A DNA stretch of 22,638 nucleotides from JAAYCI01 sp031548875 (GTDB taxonomy: Bacteria; Bacillota; Clostridia; Oscillospirales; Ruminococcaceae): positions 1-22,638 of the forward strand of contig JAVBQQ010000069.1 of NCBI GenBank assembly GCA_031548875.1, read 5' to 3'. How positions within the stretch are numbered: the first letter of the stretch is position 1; every line of letters starts with the position of its first letter. The notes under the pieces are model-generated. The model worked only from the letters and a program-made list of their open reading frames with translations, made no database searches and was not told where the DNA came from. Below, piece by piece: positions 14,301 through 21,755 of the stretch. The position numbers and the translations under genes were made by a program.

Positions 14301-17300
14301 GCTGGCAGGAGATTGACGGCGACACCTATCTCTTTGGCGAAGACGGCCGCGCCGTGGCCGGCTGGTATGTGAATGAAGAGAGCGGCCTTGCCTACTATCT
14401 GGACGAAGAATACAAATTGTGCCGCGGCCTGCAGGACATCGGCGGCGTGTCGTATCCCTTCGACGAGACCGACGGCCACCTCCTGGAGGGCGACGTGCCC
14501 CGTTTTGACGAATGGGGCGAGGACGGGGGCGGCGTATACTACTTCAACGGCATGGGCCAGCGCGCCGTGGGTCTTGAGACCATCGACGGCGGCCAATACT
14601 GCTTTGATAAGAACGGCTACCTGCAGACCGGCATGCTCACGCTGGAAACCGGCCGCTACTGGTTCGACCCCGAAAACGGGGGCCGCGCCGCCACCGGCTG
14701 GCAGCAGTTGGAGGGCGTGTGGTACAGTTTCCACCAGACGGGGGGCTATCAGCTCACCGGCTGGCAGTATCGCGTGGGCGAGGACGGCGCCCGCCTGACC
14801 CACTATTATAACGAAGACGGCACCGTGCCCGCCGGGTTTGGCGAGGTGAATGGCGTGTACCGTTACTTCTTCGCCGACGGCCACATGGCGACCGGCTGGC
14901 AGGAGATCGACGGCGGACGTTACTACTTTGCCGAGGATGGCCATATGGTCACCGGCGTCTGCCAGCTGGACGGCGCCTGGTTTTCCTTCGATGCAAAGGG
15001 TCGCCAGATCACCGGCTTCAACACCGATATGGCCGGCCGGCGCTACTACTTTGCCCCCGAGGGCATGCTAACCGGCTGGAACATGGTGGACGGCGTGTGG
15101 TATCTGTTCAGCGCCGCCGGCGTGCAGCAGACCGGCTGGCAGACCCGTACCGGCGACGATGGCAAGACCTACACCCATTACTTTGACGCGGTCGGCGCAC
15201 CGCCGGCGGCGGGGTGGGGCACGCTGGCCGGCATGCGGCGCTACTTCTTCGCCGACGGCCACATGGGTGCCGGGTTCGAGCCCATCGACGGCAAGCTGTA
15301 TTATTTCTACTCGAACGGCACCACGCCCAGCGGCCCGGCCGTGGTGGACGGCGTACACTATCCCTTTGCGGCCGACGGCAGCGTGCAGATGGGCTGGCAC
15401 ACGAGCGGCGGCGCGCGCTACTACCTTGCCGGGGAGGGCGCCCTGCGCGGCTGGCAGAAGCTGGACGGACGCTGGGTGCTGTTTGGCGACGCCGACGGCA
15501 AGCAGAAGCTGGGCTGGCAACAGCGCACGGAAAAGGGCGAGATTCTGCGCTACTATTTTGACGCCGACGGCAGTTCCGCCATCGGCTGGCGCACTGTGGA
15601 CGGTATCCGCCGCTATTTCTTGCCCGACGGGCACATGGCCGTGGGCTGGCAGACCATTGACAGCAGCGAGCATTATTTTGATAAAGACGGCAAGGCTGCG
15701 GAAGGCGTTGTTACCATTGAGGACGAAACGTTCGCGTTCGCCCAGGGCGAACTTGTTCTTGGTTGGAGCAGGAACAGCGCCGGCGCCCGCTTTTATTTCA
15801 CCGCGGACGGCGCCCTGCGCGGCTGGCAGAAGGTCAATGGCAGGTGGTACTGCTTTGACAACACTACCGGCGCCCAGAAGACCGGTTGGCTGTCACGTAC
15901 CTCAGGCGGCAGCACATTGTGCTACTACTACGACAGTAAAGGCGCACTGCCCCCTTCCGGGTGGACAACCGCCGTCAATGGGTACAAACGGTATGTACTG
16001 AAGGACGGCACGCTTGCCCAGGGTTGGATGACAGACTCTTCCGGCCGTTACTACCTGGGCTCAAAGGGGATACCCAACAAGGGCTGGACCAAGGTAAGCA
16101 GCCGCTGGTATAACCTGGACAGCAAAACCGGTGTGCAGAAGACTGGTTGGCAGACCCGCACCGCGAGCGGCAAAAGCTACAAATACTACTATAGTTCCAG
16201 CGGCAAGCTGCCCGCCGCCGGCTGGAGCGAGGTCCAGGGCAAGCGGCGCTATGTGCTGGCCGACGGCCAGATGGCACAGGGCTGGCGCAATGTTGGCGCA
16301 TACAGATACTATTTCAAGACCGACGGCGCCTATACGGCGGGCAAGGCGACCATCAGTGGCAAGGTGTACCGTTTCACCCACAACGGGCACTATATCAAGG
16401 TTCCCACCATTAGCAAGGTGAGCTATAAGGCGGCAAGTACGGGCACCAAGCAGACGGTGACGGTGAAAGCAGCGACCGATACCGCCCTTGTGAACCGGAC
16501 GCTGAAATACAGCTTCGACGGCGGCAAGACCTGGCAGACCGGCGCCAGTAAAAGTTTTGCCGCAAACACCAAACTGGCGGCCAAAAAGATACAGGTGAAA
16601 GACGTTGTGGGCAACGTGACCTCCTACAACACCGCCCTCACGCTGAAACCGGCGGCAACCACGCCTTTTAAGGAATTTGGTATCGACGTCTCCGTCTACC
16701 AGGGGAACATCAACTGGAAACAGGTGAAAGCCGCCGGCGTTAAGTTTGCCATTGTGCGCTCGCTTACCTGGAGCCGCGATAAGAACTACTACTGCCTCGA
16801 CCCGTACTTTGAGTACAACGTGCGCCAGGCCAAATTGAACGGCGTGAAGGTGGGCACCTACCTGTACAGCTACGCCTTCAGCAAGGCGGACATGAAGGAA
16901 GAAATCGACTATTTCTACAGCACGCCGGAAGTGAAGCGTTTGATGAGCGACGGCATCTATTTCGACCTGCCCGTCTACATCGACTACGAAGACCCGCTGG
17001 TCACCCAGCACACCGCCCACCTCACCAAGGCCCAGCGCACCGACATCGTGCGCTATGGTATGGACCTGATCAAAACGAAATCTTCAAGCAAGCATATGCC
17101 CGGCTTCTACTCCTACTATTTCTTCCTCAAAGACACCATCGACGGCGCAAAGCTGGACCGCGAGGGCTATGAGGTGTGGGTGGCGGACTACCGCGGCAAC
17201 TGCCTGTGGGAGCCTACGCCCGGCATCTGGCAGTATTCCAGCACCGGCGGCATCAGCGGCATCCCGGTGGCCTATGTGGACAGGAACTACTGCTACAAGG

Positions 17301-18184
17301 ACTACAGCAAGTACATTAACCCCGGCAAGCCGGTCAACTATGGCTCTGCCCGCAAGCTCACTGTCACAAACCAAAACGGCGTGAAGGTGACCGACACCGC
17401 CCTCAATATCCTCTCGCAGATCGTGATGGGCGAGGTGGGCGGTTTCAGCTCCAAGCTGACCGCGGCTCAGGCAACGGAACTGTACAAGGCGCAGGCAGTC
17501 GCCGCGCAGACCTTCATCTTCTACCAAAACTCGGTGGGCGTGTCGGCGCCACAAGTGTACCTGAAGACGCCCACTGCTGCGGTCCAGAATGCCGTATACG
17601 CTGTTCTGGACAAGAAGATGACCTATAACGGCGGCCAGGTGTGCGCGGTGTACTTTGCTTCCGCCAGCACGGCCACCGGCGCGGGCAAAACCAATAACAG
17701 CGCCTACTGGGGCAGCAACCTGCCATACCTCAAGAGCGTGGCCAGCCCCGAAACCAAGGCCGACGTGGCCAGCGCCGGTACCAGCACAGGCTATATCACG
17801 AACGCAAACCTGAAAAAGCGCCTGGAACAGATCTACGGAGCCGGCATCACCTCCGGCAAGAGCGCCTCCACCTGGATCAAAGTGGAGGCCACCAACAGCG
17901 CCGGGTACGTGACAAAAGTGAACGTGTGCGGGCGGTACCCCAGCATCGATTACTTCTACCAGACTATCATGCGCGGCGCCACTACCACCGGCACAAAGCT
18001 GGATTCGCCCTCCTTCAAGTTCAGCTACGACTCGGCCAATAGCCGGTACAAGTACACCTTCTCCGGCTCCGGCCATGGCATTGGCATGAGCCAGTGGGGC
18101 GCCTACAAGTACGCGAAGCAGGGGCTCAGTTATTCGGCCATACTGAAAAAGTACTATTCGGGCGTCGTCATTGCAACCGTTTAA
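11327..18184 (+). CDS. Giant exported wall-binding-repeat protein with GH25 muramidase and SpoIID/LytB domains
   Basis: This 2285-residue protein is predicted to bind the cell wall and cut peptidoglycan. The ATG at 11327 has GTGAGG six bases upstream and gives a signal sequence (MKKR, then a hydrophobic core at about 6-27). No clear signal-peptidase site is visible, so it may remain anchored. An acidic Ala/Pro/Asp linker (about 40-136) is followed by about 72 aromatic/Gly repeats (137-1691), then an Ig-like domain (about 1693-1776). The GH25 domain (about 1784-2000) has D1787 in FGIDVSVYQG, D1886 and E1888 in PVYIDYEDP, WVADYRG and IWQYSSTGG. The SpoIID/LytB-type domain (about 2010-2285) has the candidate catalytic E2036 in MGEVGG, KAQAVAAQTF, and H2250 in GHGIGMSQWGA. 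All expected active-site residues are present. It is flanked by its own promoter and terminator and is monocistronic. Substrate and cellular role are inferred from families only. Confidence 0.88.
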   Translation: MKKRIGAVLSCLAGVLAVAVVVTSVISPGVLPVISELFGGQQAEGAVLADEHDVLQPSEAKAADKEASGNDKAPASNAADDAAPEAPLASGQDAPVSTPPDVTPDTQEPANDPATIDEPVAIDDHADTDETEPTSLVGWVDEGGARYYVGEDGETLTGLAKIAGALYYFDADGRMCTGWQTLSGRVYCFGDDGKAAAGWAQNEGKNYYLGLAGYALTGLQKIDSLRYYFDKDGVRQSGLFTLGGRVYAFAGENDAAVSGWYPQKPAASAANADTNLAKIKATAEEQPGAAVYYFGPDGYALTGLQELDGGRYGFDEATGAQLYGWQRLSGRLYYFAPGSGAAEGDAWRQHTSGSVYLGKDGAALTGLQQLGDELYSFSGQGFRQGGWVKSGGVWYCFDGKDNSALRSAWVERAGGRSYLDADGKALVGAHMLPAPDGGAKALYLFDADGLLLTGWQKDAEGRLYLLDDEGRAQYGWQKKGADTYYYIGDGGYALTGLATIEGKVYGFSAAGVRLSGVCAVDGRVYGFFEEDGAAVKGEKAVGASLYYFGDDYAALTGFVTLGDDLYLFSSAGVRQSGWQQDERGLLYYFSPGDGKAATGWFTDIAQKAQFYFGDGGYALTGEQTINGMDYRFDEKGRLAAGTGAPGEWVGRDGNFYYIYEDGTYAAGLTGIDGELYAFGEDGARLSGWYDAPGGRHYYFGGEDGQAVGGWLQLDGSWYYFGEDGAALTGLAWLEDEDGTHLYYLDEDGTRYEGEKTLSGARYLFGENGRAWQGWHPDAAADDARYYGEDGYALTGVAAIGTEGDAAHYWFDETGARKGGWLKEGAVYAFLGENDAALTGAQQLDGKWYLFGEDGVAVQGLYRGEAGLSFYDAEGVRQVGWVNEGARRYWFSEDGMAPQGLTQLPDGHTYYFSKEGYILTGTVQTPDGWTYELDPDGRLVTSGATEEHGWRELDGQTYYMDSTGDRYTGLQLIDGGLYYLLTTGEPLGARQYGWQEIDGDTYLFGEDGRAVAGWYVNEESGLAYYLDEEYKLCRGLQDIGGVSYPFDETDGHLLEGDVPRFDEWGEDGGGVYYFNGMGQRAVGLETIDGGQYCFDKNGYLQTGMLTLETGRYWFDPENGGRAATGWQQLEGVWYSFHQTGGYQLTGWQYRVGEDGARLTHYYNEDGTVPAGFGEVNGVYRYFFADGHMATGWQEIDGGRYYFAEDGHMVTGVCQLDGAWFSFDAKGRQITGFNTDMAGRRYYFAPEGMLTGWNMVDGVWYLFSAAGVQQTGWQTRTGDDGKTYTHYFDAVGAPPAAGWGTLAGMRRYFFADGHMGAGFEPIDGKLYYFYSNGTTPSGPAVVDGVHYPFAADGSVQMGWHTSGGARYYLAGEGALRGWQKLDGRWVLFGDADGKQKLGWQQRTEKGEILRYYFDADGSSAIGWRTVDGIRRYFLPDGHMAVGWQTIDSSEHYFDKDGKAAEGVVTIEDETFAFAQGELVLGWSRNSAGARFYFTADGALRGWQKVNGRWYCFDNTTGAQKTGWLSRTSGGSTLCYYYDSKGALPPSGWTTAVNGYKRYVLKDGTLAQGWMTDSSGRYYLGSKGIPNKGWTKVSSRWYNLDSKTGVQKTGWQTRTASGKSYKYYYSSSGKLPAAGWSEVQGKRRYVLADGQMAQGWRNVGAYRYYFKTDGAYTAGKATISGKVYRFTHNGHYIKVPTISKVSYKAASTGTKQTVTVKAATDTALVNRTLKYSFDGGKTWQTGASKSFAANTKLAAKKIQVKDVVGNVTSYNTALTLKPAATTPFKEFGIDVSVYQGNINWKQVKAAGVKFAIVRSLTWSRDKNYYCLDPYFEYNVRQAKLNGVKVGTYLYSYAFSKADMKEEIDYFYSTPEVKRLMSDGIYFDLPVYIDYEDPLVTQHTAHLTKAQRTDIVRYGMDLIKTKSSSKHMPGFYSYYFFLKDTIDGAKLDREGYEVWVADYRGNCLWEPTPGIWQYSSTGGISGIPVAYVDRNYCYKDYSKYINPGKPVNYGSARKLTVTNQNGVKVTDTALNILSQIVMGEVGGFSSKLTAAQATELYKAQAVAAQTFIFYQNSVGVSAPQVYLKTPTAAVQNAVYAVLDKKMTYNGGQVCAVYFASASTATGAGKTNNSAYWGSNLPYLKSVASPETKADVASAGTSTGYITNANLKKRLEQIYGAGITSGKSASTWIKVEATNSAGYVTKVNVCGRYPSIDYFYQTIMRGATTTGTKLDSPSFKFSYDSANSRYKYTFSGSGHGIGMSQWGAYKYAKQGLSYSAILKKYYSGVVIATV
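11735..16399 (+). repeat. About 72 tandem cell-wall-binding (choline-/glucan-binding-like) repeats
   Basis: Reading the protein by eye, I delimit about 72 units of usually 20-22 residues, with consensus TGW/L-x4-G-x-hYYF-x-x-DG-x3. Degenerate or lengthened units occur throughout. They resemble CW-binding type repeats of streptococcal choline-binding proteins and clostridial toxins, where aromatic side chains make the ligand sites. The first units are acidic and the last ten are rich in Lys, Arg and Ser. From about 14755 onward a longer unit of about 375 bases (six short repeats) recurs. Confidence 0.88.
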
Positions 18185-18230
18185 AAGGGGCGCATCGCTC
18201 CCTGTACCCATTCACTCCCATCCAAAAGAA

Positions 18231-18273
18231 GCGGCGGGAGGGGGCAACAAGCCCCCGTCCCGCCGTCTCTTTT
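18231..18273 (+). terminator. Terminator after the giant wall protein
   Basis: A GC-rich stem of about 13 bp with one bulged base (GGCGGGAGGGGGC at 18233-18245 with 18251-18264) and a 5-base loop is followed by GTCTCTTTT. It lies about 50 bases after the stop codon and before the alaS promoter. Confidence 0.75.
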
Positions 18274-18299
18274 GCGCCCGGCGCCGCGCCGCATCGCGC

Positions 18300-18329
18300 T
18301 TGACAGCGGTGCCCCCTGAGGGATATGAT
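18300..18329 (+). promoter_or_regulatory. Strong sigma70-type promoter of alaS
   Basis: A perfect TTGACA (18300-18305), an 18-base spacer and TATGAT (18324-18329). Transcription would start near 18336. The upstream in-frame ATGs at 18325 and 18328 fall inside the -10 box, which argues that translation really starts at 18430. Confidence 0.75.
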
Positions 18330-18359
18330 GGTACAGTATACAATACAAGAATGCATAAG

Positions 18360-18409
18360 GGCGGCAGGCGGCGTTTTGAACAGGAAACGCGCGCATCTGC
18401 CTGCCCGCC
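18360..18409 (+). promoter_or_regulatory. Nested hairpin in the alaS leader
   Basis: The outer stem pairs 18360-18369 with 18399-18409 (10 bp, one bulge at 18406). The inner stem is GCGTTT/AAACGC (18371-18376 with 18385-18390) with an 8-base loop. It ends 5 bases before the ribosome site GGAGAG (18415-18420). There is no T-box sequence and no terminator T run, so any control would be on translation or RNA stability. Confidence 0.45.
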
Positions 18410-18429
18410 GGAATGGAGAGCACACCTAC

Positions 18430-21249
18430 ATGAAATGGACCGGCCTGAACGAATTGCGGGAGATGTTCCTGCGCTTTTTTGAGTCCAAACAACACCTGCG
18501 CTTGCCGTCCTTCCCGCTGGTGCCCCATGGGGACAAAAGCCTTCTGCTCATCAACAGCGGCATGGCCCCTATGAAGAAGTGGTTCCTGGGTACCGAGGAA
18601 CCGCCCAGCCACCGTGTGTGTACCTGTCAAAAATGCATCCGTACGCCAGATATCGAAAGTGTGGGCATCACCGCCCGCCACGGCACCTATTTTGAGATGC
18701 TGGGCAATTTTTCCTTCCAGAACTATTTTAAAAAAGAAGCCATCCACTGGGCGTGGGAGCTGTTCACCTCAGACGGATGGCTGGCCATCCCGGCGGACAA
18801 GCTCTACGTATCTATCTACGAGGAGGACGAGGACGCCTTCGCTATCTGGACGGACGAGGAGGGCGTGCCGGCGGACCGGGTTGTGCGCCTGGGCAAGGCG
18901 GACAACTTCTGGGAGCACGGCAGCGGCCCCTGCGGCCCCTGCAGCGAGATCTATTTCGACCGCGGGCCGGCCTTTGGTTGCGGCGAGCCGGACTGTAAGC
19001 CCGGCTGCGACTGCGACCGTTATATGGAAGTGTGGAACCTCGTGTTCACCGAGTTTGATTCGGACGGCGCCGGCCACTACGAAAAGCTGGCCGCGCCCAA
19101 CATCGACACCGGTATGGGGCTGGAGCGCCTGGCCTGCGTTATGCAGGAGGTGAACAACCTTTTTGAGGTGGACACGGTGCGCAACATCCTCAACCAGGTG
19201 GAGTCATTGAGCGGCAAGACCTATGGACAGGACCGCGGCACAGACATCTCCATTCGTGTCATCACAGACCATATCCGCTCCACGGTGTTCATGGTGAGCG
19301 ACGGCGTGCTGCCCTCCAACGAGGGCAGGGGGTACGTGCTGCGCAGGCTGCTGCGCCGTGCGGCGCGCCATGGCCGCATGCTGGGTATCAAGGGGCCCTT
19401 CCTTGAGCAGCTCACAGAAACGGTCATCACGCAGAACGAGGGCGCCTACCCCGAGCTGCGCGAGAATGCATCCTTTATCAAGCGCAACATCGCCGCCGAA
19501 GAGGAGCGCTTCTCCCGCACGCTGGACGAGGGCCTCAAGCGGCTGAACGATATGTTGGAGGAGATGGGGCCGGGGGGCCAAGCGTTGAAAGAATTTGGCC
19601 TTGCTGCTACCAAAGCGGCGGGTGATATGCATACAGATGCAAAACAAGCATTGGACGGATTGGTTAACCAAATGACTACCAATGCATATTTGGCAGCTGA
19701 ACAGGCTAGAGCACAGCTGGCCGACGTGAAAAACGGCTTTGACCGTTGGCTGGCCAGCGACAAGGTCTTCCAACTGCACGATACGTTCGGCTTTCCGTTC
19801 GACCTGACGCGGGAGATCGCCGCCGAGCGGGGCGTGGGCGTGGACGAGGAGGGCTTCCGCGCCGAGCTGCAAAAGCAGCGGGAGCAGGCCCGCAAGGACC
19901 GCCTGGCCCGTGATATCGGCGGCTGGGAGGGCAACCTCTTTGCCGAAACGGATCTTGCCCCCACCGCGTTTGTGGGCTACGAAGCGTTGGTGACCGAGGC
20001 AAAAGTGCTTGCCATCGCGGCGGGCGACGCGCTGGTGGACGAGACCTCGGCTGCGGATGGCGAGCAGACGGTGCTCATTGTGTTGGACAAGACGCCTTTT
20101 TATGCTGAAGCAGGCGGCCAGGTGGCCGACACCGGTACCCTGACTGGCGAGGGCGCGCGCCTGGCTGTGGACCATGTAAAAAAAGACGCGGGCGGCCTGT
20201 ATGTGCACACCTGCGTGTTGGAAACGGGCAGCGTGCAGGCCGGCCAGACGCTGCTGGCCGAGGTGGACGCCGACCGCCGGCACGCCATTATGCGCAACCA
20301 CACAAGCGCGCACCTTTTGCAGCGCGCGCTGCGCGACGTGCTGGGCGAGCATGTGCACCAGCAGGGTAGTTATGTGGACGACGAACGTATGCGCTTCGAC
20401 TTCACCCATTTCGAGGCACTCACCCCGGAAGAACTGCGCGAGGCCGAGCAGCTTGTGAACCGTGCGGTATTCAGTGCGCTGCCCGTCACGGTGCAGAACC
20501 TGCCCATCGAAGAGGCGAAGAAGATGGGCGCAATGGCCTTGTTTGGCGAAAAATACGGCGACGTTGTGCGCGTGGTGGACGTGAACGGCTGGTCCACCGA
20601 GTTTTGCGGCGGCACCCATGTGACGAACACCGCCCAGCTGGGCAGCTTCAAGATCCTGGCCGAAAGCTCTGTGGCGGCGGGTGTGCGCCGCATCGAGAGC
20701 ACCACCGGCTACGGCGTGCTGCGCCTGCTTGACCAGAAAGACGAGATGCTGGCCGAGATGGCCGGCACACTGAAAGTAAATAACCCCTCCGACCTGCCCA
20801 CCCGCGTGACCACCCTTGCGGCCGACGTGAAGAGCATGGAGAAGGAGCTGGAGAGGCTGAACGATCTGGCCGCCGACGCCAAGGCGGAGAACCTGTTCAA
20901 AGACGCCATCGAGGTGGACGGCGTGCAGGTCATCACGATGTTCATGGGTGGCACTGCGCCCGATGCATTGCGCAAGATGTGCGACCGCATGCGCGAGAAT
21001 CGCCCGAATGCCGTGGGCGCACTGTGTGGCGAGGCTGACGGCAAGGTGACGCTGGCCGTGGCCTGCGGCGAAGACGCTGTGAAGCGCGGGTTGAAAGCCG
21101 GGGCCATCGCCAAGGAGATTGCCGCTATCGCTGGCGGCAGCGGCGGCGGCCGGCCAGATTTTGCCATGGCCGGCATCAAGGACGCCACCAAGGTGGACGA
21201 AGCGCTTGCAGCCCTGCCCGGTATTGTGGAAAAGACGCTGAAGAATTGA
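18430..21249 (+). CDS. alaS: Alanyl-tRNA synthetase with an unusual internal insertion
   Basis: AlaRS charges tRNA-Ala and clears mischarged Ser/Gly. The ATG at 18430 has GGAGAG nine bases upstream; 939 residues, longer than the usual 870-890. The class II core shows TCQKCIRTPDIESVG, motif 2 (FEMLGNFSFQNYF), HGSGPCGPCSEIYFDRG, a Cys cluster (CGEPDCKPGCDCDRYMEVWN) and NIDTGMGLERL. The editing domain has H624 and H628 in HTSAHLL, and C726 and H730 in CGGTH, so all four metal ligands are present. The C-terminal DHHA1 part ends with the GGSGGGRPDFAMAG stretch. Between ERFSRTLDEGLKRL and VFQLHDTFGFPFDL, where relatives have a short linker, sits an extra helical segment of about 65 residues (about 380-444), with lower GC (about 46% against 62% just upstream). 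The frame is intact. A HIT-family gene follows 46 bases later. Confidence 0.95.
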   Translation: MKWTGLNELREMFLRFFESKQHLRLPSFPLVPHGDKSLLLINSGMAPMKKWFLGTEEPPSHRVCTCQKCIRTPDIESVGITARHGTYFEMLGNFSFQNYFKKEAIHWAWELFTSDGWLAIPADKLYVSIYEEDEDAFAIWTDEEGVPADRVVRLGKADNFWEHGSGPCGPCSEIYFDRGPAFGCGEPDCKPGCDCDRYMEVWNLVFTEFDSDGAGHYEKLAAPNIDTGMGLERLACVMQEVNNLFEVDTVRNILNQVESLSGKTYGQDRGTDISIRVITDHIRSTVFMVSDGVLPSNEGRGYVLRRLLRRAARHGRMLGIKGPFLEQLTETVITQNEGAYPELRENASFIKRNIAAEEERFSRTLDEGLKRLNDMLEEMGPGGQALKEFGLAATKAAGDMHTDAKQALDGLVNQMTTNAYLAAEQARAQLADVKNGFDRWLASDKVFQLHDTFGFPFDLTREIAAERGVGVDEEGFRAELQKQREQARKDRLARDIGGWEGNLFAETDLAPTAFVGYEALVTEAKVLAIAAGDALVDETSAADGEQTVLIVLDKTPFYAEAGGQVADTGTLTGEGARLAVDHVKKDAGGLYVHTCVLETGSVQAGQTLLAEVDADRRHAIMRNHTSAHLLQRALRDVLGEHVHQQGSYVDDERMRFDFTHFEALTPEELREAEQLVNRAVFSALPVTVQNLPIEEAKKMGAMALFGEKYGDVVRVVDVNGWSTEFCGGTHVTNTAQLGSFKILAESSVAAGVRRIESTTGYGVLRLLDQKDEMLAEMAGTLKVNNPSDLPTRVTTLAADVKSMEKELERLNDLAADAKAENLFKDAIEVDGVQVITMFMGGTAPDALRKMCDRMRENRPNAVGALCGEADGKVTLAVACGEDAVKRGLKAGAIAKEIAAIAGGSGGGRPDFAMAGIKDATKVDEALAALPGIVEKTLKN

Positions 21250-21295
21250 GAGCAAGTTTGACGCAAGCAGAAAGCCCCACGAAAGGAGAGCGCAG

Positions 21296-21637
21296 ATGCA
21301 AGACTGCCTGTTCTGCAAGATTGCCCGGGGAGAGATCCCCAGCGCCGTGCTGTATGAGGACGACGAGGTCATCGCCTTTCGGGACATTGACCCCAAGGCC
21401 CCGCAGCACTTCCTGGTGGTGCCCAAACGGCACATCCAAAGCGCGGCCGCCCTCACAGAGGAGGACGCGCAGCTATTGGGCAGCGTTTTTGCCATCATTG
21501 CGGCCCTGGCCGAGCAGCTGGAGCTGGACGCCGGCTGGCGTGTGGTGACCAATGTGGGAAAAGACGGCGGCCAGAGTGTGGACCACCTGCATTTTCATGT
21601 GTTGGGCGGCCGGGCCATGGGCTGGCCCCCGGGCTGA
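21296..21637 (+). CDS. HIT family protein (HinT-like purine nucleoside phosphoramidase)
   Basis: HinT proteins hydrolyse AMP-lysine and aminoacyl-AMP adducts. The 113-residue product has the full family pattern: the N-terminal CLFCKIARGEIPS, YEDDEVIAFRDIDPKAP, HFLVVPKRHI, and the C-terminal HLHFHVLGGR with the histidine triad, ending in the typical GWPPG. The ATG at 21296 is preceded by AAAGGAGAG. It lies 46 bases after alaS on the same strand with no terminator between, so cotranscription is likely. Being next to an aminoacyl-tRNA synthetase is consistent with clearing aminoacyl-adenylates made by AlaRS; that link is inference. Confidence 0.93.
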   Translation: MQDCLFCKIARGEIPSAVLYEDDEVIAFRDIDPKAPQHFLVVPKRHIQSAAALTEEDAQLLGSVFAIIAALAEQLELDAGWRVVTNVGKDGGQSVDHLHFHVLGGRAMGWPPG

Positions 21638-21755
21638 GCTTGTTTTCGCAATAAATAACATTTAAAAGTCAAACTTAAAAACAAAATGTAAAGAGATGGG
21701 TCCTGTGTTTCTACGGGGAACAGGCCCCGAAAGTGGAGAGCAGAGGAGAGGAACC

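Noticed and set aside
12575..14944. Two long minus-strand frames and several plus-strand alternative frames in the repeat array
   Set aside because: They repeat with the same period as the tandem repeats of the real gene and arise from its repetitive, GC-rich DNA.
11735..16399. CRISPR-like array
   Set aside because: The regular repetition is at protein level within one open frame, with variable DNA and no spacer/repeat alternation.
18325..18429. Upstream in-frame ATG extension of alaS
   Set aside because: The ATGs lie within the -10 box of a strong promoter, and the added 35 residues do not resemble an AlaRS N-terminus. The ATG at 18430 has a ribosome site.
18336..18429. T-box riboswitch in front of alaS
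   Set aside because: The leader is too short and shows neither the conserved T-box bulge sequence nor a terminator/antiterminator pair.
19567..19761. Intein or mobile intron in alaS
   Set aside because: The segment is only about 65 residues, lacks Cys/Ser at the start and His-Asn at the end, and the frame is continuous.
19204..21552. Very long open frame (782 codons) on the minus strand across alaS
   Set aside because: It is a mirror of the GC-rich codon pattern of alaS, has low-complexity His/Ala/Leu-rich composition and no recognisable domain. The plus-strand gene explains the region fully.
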